Shown here: positions 6,853-13,134 of the stretch, piece after piece
Layout: every line of letters starts with the position of its first letter
Numbering within the stretch: position 1 is the stretch's first letter
DNA from: Caryophanales bacterium UBA2289
GTDB lineage: Bacteria; Bacillota_I; Bacilli_A; Izemoplasmatales; Hujiaoplasmataceae
Direction: 5' to 3'
Assembly (NCBI GenBank): GCA_002345505.1
Contig: DDWJ01000016.1
Location: 1 to 26,582 of the forward strand
DNA: 26,582 bases
Translations under genes and position numbers: made by a program
Notes under the pieces: generated by a model
The model's database searches: none
Seen by the model: only the letters and a program-made list of their open reading frames with translations
Told to the model about the DNA's origin: nothing

Positions 6853-7821
6853 TTAGTACTCAATTAGAGCTCCGGCCCAAGTTAAACCGCCACCAAACGC
6901 AACCGTTAAAAACAAATCATCTCTTTTTATCTTCTCACTTCTGATTGCTTCATCAATAGCGATTGGAACACTAGCAGCTGAAGTATTGCCATACTTGTCG
7001 ATATTTATAAACATTTTATCCATATCAACACCTAAATCTCTAGCACTTTTGTCAATAATCCTTAAATTTGCTTGATGAGCTACAATATAGTTGATTTCGT
7101 CTATATCTAACTTATTTCTTTCTAATAATTTCTTAATAGTTTTCGGCATAATTCTCGACGCAAACTTAAAGACTTCACTACCGTTCATATGAATATGATC
7201 TTGACTACTTATATTATTAACGTAAGGATCTTTAATGTCGGGGTTTTTTGAGAACAATAAAAAGTCAGTATCGCCTTTTGAAGCTGTTAAAACGTCTTTA
7301 ATTTTGTTAGTTTTGCTTTTGCCGATAACCATAGCGCCCGCTCCATCACCAAACAAAACACAGGTGTTACGGTCGCGCCAATCTGTTAAACGACTCAAGA
7401 CTTCAGCGCCTACTATTAAAGCATAATTGAAAGATTCACTTTTAATCATTTTATCAGCAATCTGAAGCGCAAATAAAAAACCACTACAAGCAGCATTGAT
7501 ATCAAAAGCCATTACATTATCTAATCCGATTCGGGCTTGAAGTAAGTTTGATACTCCAGGAAAAGCATAATCTGAAGTAACTGTAGCTACAATAATTAAA
7601 TCAATTTTATCCTTATCTATACCTGAACTTTCAATCGCCCTATTAGCTGCAATCTCTGCTAAATCAAGAGTCGATTGATCAGTAACTATTCTTCTTTCTT
7701 TAATACCGGTCCTTGATACAATCCATTCGTCGCTTGTATCAACAAACTTAGTCATTTCTTCGTTAGTAATAATCTTATCAGGAACATAACTTCCCGTTCC
7801 ATATATCTTAGTATATCTCAT
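6853..7821 (-). CDS. fabH: 3-oxoacyl-ACP synthase III FabH
   Basis: Starts fatty-acid synthesis by condensing an acyl-CoA primer with malonyl-ACP. The 322-residue protein has Cys112 (INAACSGFLFAL), His249 (VAHQANLRII) and Asn279 (YGNTSAAS), the FabH Cys-His-Asn triad, and the SRTGIKERR segment (36-44). Primer choice (acetyl versus branched) cannot be read from the motifs. Its ATG overlaps the accA stop in an ATGA junction, and GAGGT in the last accA codons is the ribosome site. fabK follows after 12 bases. Confidence 0.98.
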   Translation of the reverse strand: MRYTKIYGTGSYVPDKIITNEEMTKFVDTSDEWIVSRTGIKERRIVTDQSTLDLAEIAANRAIESSGIDKDKIDLIIVATVTSDYAFPGVSNLLQARIGLDNVMAFDINAACSGFLFALQIADKMIKSESFNYALIVGAEVLSRLTDWRDRNTCVLFGDGAGAMVIGKSKTNKIKDVLTASKGDTDFLLFSKNPDIKDPYVNNISSQDHIHMNGSEVFKFASRIMPKTIKKLLERNKLDIDEINYIVAHQANLRIIDKSARDLGVDMDKMFINIDKYGNTSAASVPIAIDEAIRSEKIKRDDLFLTVAFGGGLTWAGALIEY

Positions 7822-8774
7822 TTTCGTACCTCTTTTAGATTGTCATAATTAAATCGCTGTAAAAAACCAAAATTTCTTACTTTTGCATTTCTCTGATATT
7901 GTAGTTCGGTCCTAGCCAAACCGCTTAAGTGATAATATGTATCCATAATACATTTTTTTGTTTTTTCAAAGGTTAGTTCCGGATTAAAATGAGCTCCTCC
8001 AAATGGTTCTAAAATGATTTCATCAATTATGTCGAAATCTTTTAAATCCGCTGCAGTAATTTTCATTTGTTCTGCCGCAAGCGGTGCTTTAGATGAATCC
8101 TTCCAAACAATACTTGCGTACCCTTCAGGACTCAAAATTGAATAAATTGCATTTTCAAGCATTAAAACCTCATTTGCAAAGCCTAAAGCTAAAGCTCCTC
8201 CACTCCCGCCCTCGCCAATAACTACAGCAATTACAGGAACAGTTAATCTGCTCATCTCTTTTAAGTTTTCCGCAATAGCGAAACCTTGTCCTCTTTCTTC
8301 GGCACCAAGCCCAGGATATGCTCCCGGAGTATCAATTAGCGTTAAGATTGGACGATTAAATTTTTCTGCTTGTTTCATTAACCTTAGTGCTTTTCGGTAT
8401 CCTTCTGGGTGAGGCATACCAAAGTTTCTCTTGATATTTTCTTCAACCGTATTACCTTTTTGTTGAGCGATAATTGTAAAAACAATTCCATCAATACTAC
8501 CAATACCACCGATTATACTTTTATCATCTCCGAATAATCGATCTCCGTGAAATTCAATAAAATCCTTGGATAAATAATCAATAAAATCTCTCGATTTTGG
8601 TCTCTTTGGATGTCTAGCTAATAGAACTTTATCCCAAGACGATAGTTTCGTCATTTCGTTCTTCTTAAATTTTTCAACTTCTTCAACTAATTTTGAAACT
8701 GATTCAGAGTCACCTAAGTCACTTATATTTTTCTCAAGAACTTGAAGTTTTCTTTCTTTATCTAATATATTCAT
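7818..8774 (-). CDS. accA: Acetyl-CoA carboxylase carboxyltransferase alpha subunit
   Basis: With AccD forms the carboxyltransferase that moves the carboxyl group from biotin on AccB to acetyl-CoA, giving malonyl-CoA. The 318-residue product keeps the crotonase-fold segments DFIEFHGDRLFGDD, DTPGAYPGLGAEERGQG and GEGGSGGALALG, and the ILSPEGYASIVWKD stretch. I choose ATG 8774, which shares its A with the accD stop (TGATG); a TTG one codon earlier is open. The ribosome site AGGAGG is formed by the two AGG arginine codons near the end of accD, so coupling is built into the coding sequence. Confidence 0.97.
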   Translation of the reverse strand: MNILDKERKLQVLEKNISDLGDSESVSKLVEEVEKFKKNEMTKLSSWDKVLLARHPKRPKSRDFIDYLSKDFIEFHGDRLFGDDKSIIGGIGSIDGIVFTIIAQQKGNTVEENIKRNFGMPHPEGYRKALRLMKQAEKFNRPILTLIDTPGAYPGLGAEERGQGFAIAENLKEMSRLTVPVIAVVIGEGGSGGALALGFANEVLMLENAIYSILSPEGYASIVWKDSSKAPLAAEQMKITAADLKDFDIIDEIILEPFGGAHFNPELTFEKTKKCIMDTYYHLSGLARTELQYQRNAKVRNFGFLQRFNYDNLKEVRK

Positions 8775-9658
8775 CAAACTGTCCTCCTATGCATCTGAAG
8801 GATTTGGTGTAAAGTCTTTTTCAAGTCTTTTCTGTTTATCACTTGATCAATAAAGCCTTTCTCCATTAAAAACTCAGATCTTTGGAATCCTTCTGGTAAT
8901 TTCTGATTAATTGTTTGCTCGATGACTCTTGGGCCAGCAAATCCAATTAAAGCATTTGGTTCTGCCAAAATAATGTCTCCAAGCGACGCAAAACTTGCCG
9001 TAACACCTCCGGTAGTCGGATCTGTCAAGACACTCACATAAAGGTATCCCAAACTACAATGTTTAGCTACAGCTGCTGAAGTCTTTGCCATTTGCATTAA
9101 AGAAAATATACCTTCTTGCATTCTCGCTCCGCCTGAAGCAGTAAAAATTATAACTGGCAATTTTTTATAAATTGCATATTCAAAAGTCTTCGCAACTTTT
9201 TCTCCAACAACACTACCCATACTACCCATCATGAAATGGCTATCCATTACACCGATAATACAGGGTTCTCCATATATTTGACCAAAACCATAAATATAAG
9301 CCTCATCAAGTGAGGTTTCCTTTTTATACTTATTAATTTTTGCTTCATAACCTTCTATATATAAAGGGTTTAAAGTTATATAACCGATTCCTTTTTCCAC
9401 AAAGGAATCTTCATCCAAAATGTATTTAATCCTGTCGATTGCTCTCATACGAAAATGATAACCACAATTTTTGCAGATATAATCATTTTCTATGTTTAGC
9501 TTCATATTCGTTAATTTACCGCATTTAGGACATTTATCATATAGTCCTTCTGGAATGTCTAAATCCAGCTCCCGATTTACTCGACTTTCTTCATTCATCA
9601 AACGGATATTATGTTTTAACTTCTTACGTTTATTTATTGTTTCGCCGATTTTATTCAT
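8774..9658 (-). CDS. accD: Acetyl-CoA carboxylase carboxyltransferase beta subunit
   Basis: Beta partner of AccA in malonyl-CoA formation. About 294 residues. An N-terminal zinc ribbon has CPKC (Cys43, Cys46) and CKNC (Cys62, Cys65), followed by the carboxyltransferase domain with SGGARMQEGIFSLMQMAK and TTGGVTASFASLGD. The ribbon is the usual mark of bacterial AccD and binds RNA/DNA in some species. The start is uncertain among ATG 9667, 9664 and 9658, all inside the tail of accC. I prefer 9658 because GGAG then lies ten bases upstream, though 9664 is also workable. Overlap with accC is 8 to 17 bases depending on that choice. Confidence 0.95.
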   Translation of the reverse strand: MNKIGETINKRKKLKHNIRLMNEESRVNRELDLDIPEGLYDKCPKCGKLTNMKLNIENDYICKNCGYHFRMRAIDRIKYILDEDSFVEKGIGYITLNPLYIEGYEAKINKYKKETSLDEAYIYGFGQIYGEPCIIGVMDSHFMMGSMGSVVGEKVAKTFEYAIYKKLPVIIFTASGGARMQEGIFSLMQMAKTSAAVAKHCSLGYLYVSVLTDPTTGGVTASFASLGDIILAEPNALIGFAGPRVIEQTINQKLPEGFQRSEFLMEKGFIDQVINRKDLKKTLHQILQMHRRTV

Positions 9659-11012
9659 TATCATCATACTCCAATAATCGTTCTAATTTTAAACTGATGA
9701 AAGAAGTATCGAAATTTCCTTTTATATAATCTGGATTATTCATAATCATATAAAGAAAATTTTGATTTGTATCAATGCCTTGAATGACTAATTCTTCTAA
9801 TGCTGCTCGCATTTTCTTAACTGCTTCATCACGATTTTCTCCATGAACAATCAACTTTCCAATCATTGAATCATAGAAAGGTTGAACTGTATAGTCAGAA
9901 AAAAGTAAAGAATCAAAACGAATTCCATTACCTGAAGGCATATGTAATAATTTTAGTTTCCCAGGGCTTGGTCTAAATCCATGTTTAGGATTTTCTGCAT
10001 TGATTCTGCATTCAATGCTATAACCGTTAACAACGACATCAGCTTGATAAAATGAAATTTTCTCTCCTGAAGCTATTTTAATCTGCTCTTTAACAATATC
10101 TTTTCCCGTAATCATTTCTGTGATTGGGTGTTCGACTTGAATTCTTGTATTCATTTCAATAAAATAAAAATCATTACCTGAAACTAAATACTCAATTGTG
10201 CCAGCATTCTCATAATTTATTGCTTTGCATGCTTTTAGAGTAGCCTCGATCATTTTATCTCTTAAATCGATATCTAATAAGCCTGGAGCCTCTTCAATTA
10301 CTTTTTGATTTCTTCTTTGGATTGAACAATCTCTTTGATAGAGATGGATTACATTACTATATTTATCACATAGTACTTGAAACTCTATATGTCTTGGACT
10401 TGCAATGTACTTTTCCAAATACAAAGTACCGTCTCCAAAAGCATTTATAGCTTCAGCTTTAGCTGTATTAAAAGCATTCTTTAAGCTTTCTTGATCATTT
10501 GCTATTCTCATTCCTCTACCACCGCCACCAGCGCTGGCTTTGACTAAAACCGGATAACCGATTTGCTTAGCTATCTTAATTGCTTCTTCAAGATTTTTAA
10601 CTTCGCCTTCACTACCCGGAACTACAGGAACATTGATCTCAATCATCTTATGTCTGGCCCAAGATTTATTTCCCATTGCTTTTATGTGTTCGCTTTTTGG
10701 ACCTATAAAAGCAATCCCGCAGTCTTCACATAACTGTGCGAACTCTGCGTTTTCACTTAAAAAGCCAAAGCCTGGATGAATGGCTTCAGCACCTGTGTTG
10801 ATAGCTGCGGAAATGATATTTTCCATATTCAAATATGAATCTTGACTTTTTGCTCCACCAATACAAACGGCTTCATCAGCCAGCTGAACATGCAAGCTAT
10901 CTTTATCAACTGTAGAATATACCGCTACAGTTTCAATCCCCATATACATACAGGTTCTGATAATTCTGACCGCAATTTCGCCGCGATTGGCTATTAAAAT
11001 TTTATGAAACAT
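9651..11012 (-). CDS. accC: Biotin carboxylase subunit of acetyl-CoA carboxylase
   Basis: ATP-dependent carboxylation of the biotin carried by AccB, using bicarbonate. The 453-residue ATP-grasp protein is full length: start FHKILIANRGEIAVRIIR, glycine loop SAGGGGRGMR (160-169), Lys237 in QKVIEEAPG, and the metal/catalytic segment EMNTRIQVEH (286-295). The absence of fused carboxyltransferase or biotinyl domains separates it from pyruvate carboxylase. It starts 3 bases after accB; the ribosome site is weak (GGAAATTGAATAATAA), suggesting translation depends on ribosomes arriving from accB. Confidence 0.98.
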   Translation of the reverse strand: MFHKILIANRGEIAVRIIRTCMYMGIETVAVYSTVDKDSLHVQLADEAVCIGGAKSQDSYLNMENIISAAINTGAEAIHPGFGFLSENAEFAQLCEDCGIAFIGPKSEHIKAMGNKSWARHKMIEINVPVVPGSEGEVKNLEEAIKIAKQIGYPVLVKASAGGGGRGMRIANDQESLKNAFNTAKAEAINAFGDGTLYLEKYIASPRHIEFQVLCDKYSNVIHLYQRDCSIQRRNQKVIEEAPGLLDIDLRDKMIEATLKACKAINYENAGTIEYLVSGNDFYFIEMNTRIQVEHPITEMITGKDIVKEQIKIASGEKISFYQADVVVNGYSIECRINAENPKHGFRPSPGKLKLLHMPSGNGIRFDSLLFSDYTVQPFYDSMIGKLIVHGENRDEAVKKMRAALEELVIQGIDTNQNFLYMIMNNPDYIKGNFDTSFISLKLERLLEYDDNE

Positions 11013-11015
11013 TTA

Positions 11016-11429
11016 TTATTCAATTTCCATAATCTTTTGGGCAAACTCTACAGATTGACCATCTAAGACATGAATCTTTTTAATTACGCCACTGATAGGG
11101 GATTTAATTTCATTCATAACTTTCATGGCTTCAATGATAAAGAGAACTTCACCTTTTTCGACTCTTTGGTTCAACCTAACAAAAGGAGCCGCATCAGGAG
11201 ATGAAGCTTCATAAAAGGTTCCGACAAGTGGTGATTCTAAAACATAATAATCATCTTTTGTTTCTTGAACTAAAGGTTGATTATATGATTCCATTATTTT
11301 TACTTGATCTTTATTTTGATGTAAATCTTTTTCTAGTTTAATATTTAAATCTTTTTCGGTTATTTCTAACTTAGATAAAGACGATTTTTCAAATTCTTTG
11401 ATTATTCGTCTTAAAACACGCATATCCAT
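11016..11429 (-). CDS. accB: Biotin carboxyl carrier protein AccB
   Basis: Carries biotin between the carboxylase and carboxyltransferase active sites of acetyl-CoA carboxylase. The 137 residues have a helical N-terminus (1-27), a charged linker (about 28-62, not the Ala/Pro-rich type) and a C-terminal biotinyl domain with Lys103 in EAMKVMNEIKS as the biotin site. The residue after the lysine is Val, where AMKM is the commonest form. The BCCP thumb region is represented by SPLVGTFYEASSPDAAPFV. GGGAGAAAATT precedes the ATG at 11429; an internal ATG two codons on is less well placed. It follows acpP after a 40-base gap holding a hairpin. Confidence 0.96.
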   Translation of the reverse strand: MDMRVLRRIIKEFEKSSLSKLEITEKDLNIKLEKDLHQNKDQVKIMESYNQPLVQETKDDYYVLESPLVGTFYEASSPDAAPFVRLNQRVEKGEVLFIIEAMKVMNEIKSPISGVIKKIHVLDGQSVEFAQKIMEIE

Positions 11430-11446
11430 AATTTTCTCCCTCTAGA

Positions 11447-11471
11447 AGTATTGTATTAGATAAACAATACT
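11447..11471 (-). promoter_or_regulatory. Intercistronic hairpin between acpP and accB
   Basis: An 8-bp perfect inverted repeat (AGTATTGT / ACAATACT, 11471-11464 with 11454-11447) with a 9-base loop begins within the acpP stop codon. No T-run follows on the minus strand (next bases TCTAGAGGGAG), so it is not a normal terminator. It could shield the acpP mRNA 3' end or reduce read-through. Confidence 0.45.
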
Positions 11472-11703
11472 ACTTGCTGGTGTTTTCAACTATAAATTGC
11501 CAAATTTCTCCTACAGTTTTAAACTTTTGTGCGTCTTCATCACTAACTTCTACTTTAAACATATCTTCTATAGACATTACCAGTTCAGCTGCGTCTAATG
11601 AATCAGCTCCTAAATCGGCTACTAGATCAGCTTCCAAAGTAATTTTTTCATTATCTACTCCTAATGATTCTGATATTAAATTTTGTAAATGTTCGAATTT
11701 CAT
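11470..11703 (-). CDS. acpP: Acyl carrier protein
   Basis: Carries acyl intermediates on a phosphopantetheine arm. It is 77 residues from ATG 11703 (MKFEHLQNLI), small and acidic, with the modified serine Ser35 in DLGADSLDAAELVM. I reject the upstream in-frame ATG at 11718 because its own bases form the GGAGG ribosome site for ATG 11703, and 77 residues is the usual length. It is the first gene of the operon, right after the promoter, which fits the need for more AcpP than enzyme. A D-alanyl carrier protein is a theoretical alternative, but the DSLDAAELVM motif and accB/fab context favour AcpP. Confidence 0.97.
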   Translation of the reverse strand: MKFEHLQNLISESLGVDNEKITLEADLVADLGADSLDAAELVMSIEDMFKVEVSDEDAQKFKTVGEIWQFIVENTSK

Positions 11704-11735
11704 ACTTTTTTCCTCCATATTTTAAAATCTCCATA

Positions 11736-11764
11736 ATTTTATCACTCTTTCACATACTTGTCAA
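11736..11764 (-). promoter_or_regulatory. Promoter of the fatty-acid synthesis operon
   Basis: On the minus strand: TTGACA (11764-11759), exactly 17 bases, then TAAAAT (11741-11736) with a TG extension one base before the -10. The expected transcript start is near 11729, leaving a leader of roughly 25 bases before the acpP ATG. This is the closest-to-consensus promoter in the window. Confidence 0.85.
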
Positions 11765-11768
11765 TTTG

Positions 11769-11795
11769 TTTTGAATATCAAAATATTCGAATATT
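11769..11795. promoter_or_regulatory. Double palindrome, candidate FabT-like operator
   Basis: Two dyads sit directly upstream of the acpP -35. The first, TTTTGAATATCAAAA (11769-11783, plus strand), has arms TTTGA/TCAAA with a 3-base centre, the same arms and spacing as the TTTGATTATCAAA core I recall for FabT (MarR-family lipid repressor). The second, AATATTCGAATATT (11782-11795), is a perfect 14-base palindrome sharing two bases with the first. The location fits a regulator of lipid synthesis; no regulator gene is in the window, so the binding protein is inferred. Confidence 0.5.
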
Positions 11796-11875
11796 AAAAC
11801 TTTTATCGGTAATTGTTTTCTGTTCAGCAGTAGTAAATATCTAACCTAACGATTATTACTAAACAAGAATTTATG

Positions 11876-11885
11876 TTTGAATATC
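11876..11885. repeat. Second copy of the operator half, TTTGAATATC
   Basis: The 10-base string TTTGAATATC at 11770-11779 (within the palindrome) recurs at 11876-11885, 106 bases further from the promoter, about ten helical turns. Only one TTTGA arm is kept here (the other side reads TCTAT). The stretch 11796-11903 otherwise shows no gene. Confidence 0.3.
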
Positions 11886-11903
11886 TATATCATCTTAAAA
11901 AAC

Positions 11904-11942
11904 AAAAAAGCACACTTTGCGTAAGCCAATCTGTGCTTTTTT
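11904..11942 (-). terminator. Rho-independent terminator after birA
   Basis: An 11-bp perfect stem, AAAAAAGCACA with TGTGCTTTTTT (11942-11932 and 11914-11904), has a 17-base loop and a T-rich tail on the minus strand (TTTTTTGTTTTTT). It lies 28 bases past the birA stop. The A/T flanks are symmetric, so it could work in both directions. Confidence 0.85.
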
Positions 11943-11970
11943 AGATAATATTGATATTTAGCGTTAAAAA

Positions 11971-12675
11971 TTAATCATTATATAAGTATTGAAAGTCAAA
12001 GTTGTTAGCGAGAATTCTTGATTGTGTTTTTTCATTTTTAATTAATATATCGCCATTTAAAAATATACCTGTTATTTTATAGTTTTTATTTTCATATATG
12101 ATTTCTTTACCGATTATCAAAGACTTATTTAAATATTCTTTATATATATAATTTGAGTCAACTAAACTATTATAAATTTCGATGAATTTCTTCAGTACAT
12201 CTTTTACTGAAAAGTCTTGATTTTTAAGCATAGTTATTGATATAGCTTTTTGATTTAAGTTCTTAAAATCCAATTGATTAACATTTAAACCAATCCCGAT
12301 AACCAATGAATCAATCAATTTTATGCCTGTAGTTTCAATCAAAATACCTGCTATTTTCTTATTGTTTACTAAGATGTCATTAGGATATTTAATCATTGCT
12401 TTAATTTGATAGTTTTCTAGCAATTTACAGATTGCTACAGAAGTTTTTATTGTCTCAAAAAAGACTTCATCGCGACTGATTTGATGCTTTTTTAAAAAAG
12501 AAAAGTAGAGATTACCTTTGGGACTTATCCAAACGTTTTCTCGTCTTCCTCTTCCTTTTGTTTGTTCCAAGGCATAACAAATCGTTCCATCAATTAAATC
12601 ATCGATGCGTTCCTTCAAGTAATTGTTTGTGCTATCTAAAATATCGAATTTTAATATGCTTTTCCCTATGATCAT
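11971..12675 (-). CDS. birA: Biotin-[acetyl-CoA-carboxylase] ligase, catalytic domain only
   Basis: Activates biotin with ATP and attaches it to AccB, whose gene lies about 550 bases downstream. 234 residues from ATG 12675 (GAGG six bases upstream; a GTG at 12687 overlaps that site and is rejected). Motifs: DSTNNYL (14-20), EQTKGRGRRENVW biotinyl-AMP loop (37-49), KYPNDI (96-101, where KWPND is commonest) and KIAGILIE with Lys107 likely catalytic. A partial C-terminal SH3-like region follows (about 180-230). There is no N-terminal helix-turn-helix, so this is a class I ligase that should not repress biotin genes. Isoleucine and AAT/AAA codons are even more frequent here than in the ribosomal genes. 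Confidence 0.95.
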   Translation of the reverse strand: MIIGKSILKFDILDSTNNYLKERIDDLIDGTICYALEQTKGRGRRENVWISPKGNLYFSFLKKHQISRDEVFFETIKTSVAICKLLENYQIKAMIKYPNDILVNNKKIAGILIETTGIKLIDSLVIGIGLNVNQLDFKNLNQKAISITMLKNQDFSVKDVLKKFIEIYNSLVDSNYIYKEYLNKSLIIGKEIIYENKNYKITGIFLNGDILIKNEKTQSRILANNFDFQYLYND

Positions 12676-12698
12676 AAAAATCCTCACTCATATTAATG

Positions 12699-12707
12699 AT
12701 TATATCA
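12699..12707 (-). promoter_or_regulatory. Extended -10 promoter of birA
   Basis: The minus strand reads TGATATAAT (12707-12699), a perfect TATAAT with the TG extension, about 24 bases before the birA ATG and directly after the T-run of the rplQ terminator. The -35 position falls in the terminator stem and shows no match. The leader would be under 20 bases, leaving no room for a riboswitch. Confidence 0.6.
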
Positions 12708-12710
12708 TAA

Positions 12711-12745
12711 AAACAAAAAACCCGGAATTCGAGATTCCCGGTTTT
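12711..12745 (-). terminator. Rho-independent terminator after rplQ
   Basis: A 12-position stem, AAAACCGGGAAT with ATTCCGGGTTTT on the minus strand (12745-12734 and 12728-12717), has a 5-base loop and one central G-G mismatch, followed by TTTTTTGTTT. It starts 13 bases beyond the rplQ stop and closes the ribosomal superoperon. The T-run on the plus-strand side suggests possible bidirectional action. Confidence 0.85.
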
Positions 12746-12758
12746 AAAGTTTTTTTTG

Positions 12759-13118
12759 TTATACTAATTCAATAATAGCCATTGGACATGCATCGCCTTG
12801 ACGAGGTCCAATTTTATAGATACGTGTATATCCACCATTGCGATCTTGATATTTTGGTCCTAACTCCTTAAGAAGTTTAACCAAAGCATATTGATCATCA
12901 ATTTTAAGTTCTCTAACAGTTTTTTCGGCAATTCTCGCTGAATTTAAGTCACCCTTTTTAGCTAGAGTAATCAATTTTTCTACTGTTCTTCTAATTTCTT
13001 TAGCTTTAACAACAGAAGTTTCGATTTTCCCATGCATAATAAGTTGTGTAGCCAAATCACGAATTAGTGCTTTACGATTAGCGCTATTACGATTAAGTTT
13101 TGTATATCCTCTACTCAT
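12759..13118 (-). CDS. rplQ: 50S ribosomal protein L17
   Basis: Large-subunit protein near the exit tunnel region of 23S rRNA. The 119 residues match the compact bacterial form: N-terminal SRGYTKLNRNSANRKALIRD, a middle KAKEIRRTVEKLITLAKKGD helix pair, and a C-terminal GGYTRIYKIGPRQGDACPMA. It starts 16 bases after rpoA with a strong AGGAGG, and is the last gene of the ribosomal transcript, followed by a terminator. In Bacillus the next genes would be the ECF ATPases; here birA and the lipid operon intervene. Confidence 0.98.
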   Translation of the reverse strand: MSRGYTKLNRNSANRKALIRDLATQLIMHGKIETSVVKAKEIRRTVEKLITLAKKGDLNSARIAEKTVRELKIDDQYALVKLLKELGPKYQDRNGGYTRIYKIGPRQGDACPMAIIELV

Positions 13119-13134
13119 GATTTCCTCCTATCGA

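Noticed and set aside
11474..11725. 83-residue plus-strand frame opposite acpP
   Set aside because: Exactly antisense to a clear acyl carrier protein; serine/isoleucine-rich shadow with no ribosome site.
11831..11861. TAGTAA...TTACTA inverted repeat upstream of acpP as a FapR-type operator
   Set aside because: Arms are only 6 bp with a 19-base spacer and do not match the FapR consensus spacing; expected by chance in AT-rich DNA.
11796..11903. Riboswitch or leader peptide in the birA-acpP gap
   Set aside because: The stretch lies upstream of the acpP promoter, not in its transcript, and I see no aptamer-like conserved elements or short gene with a ribosome site.
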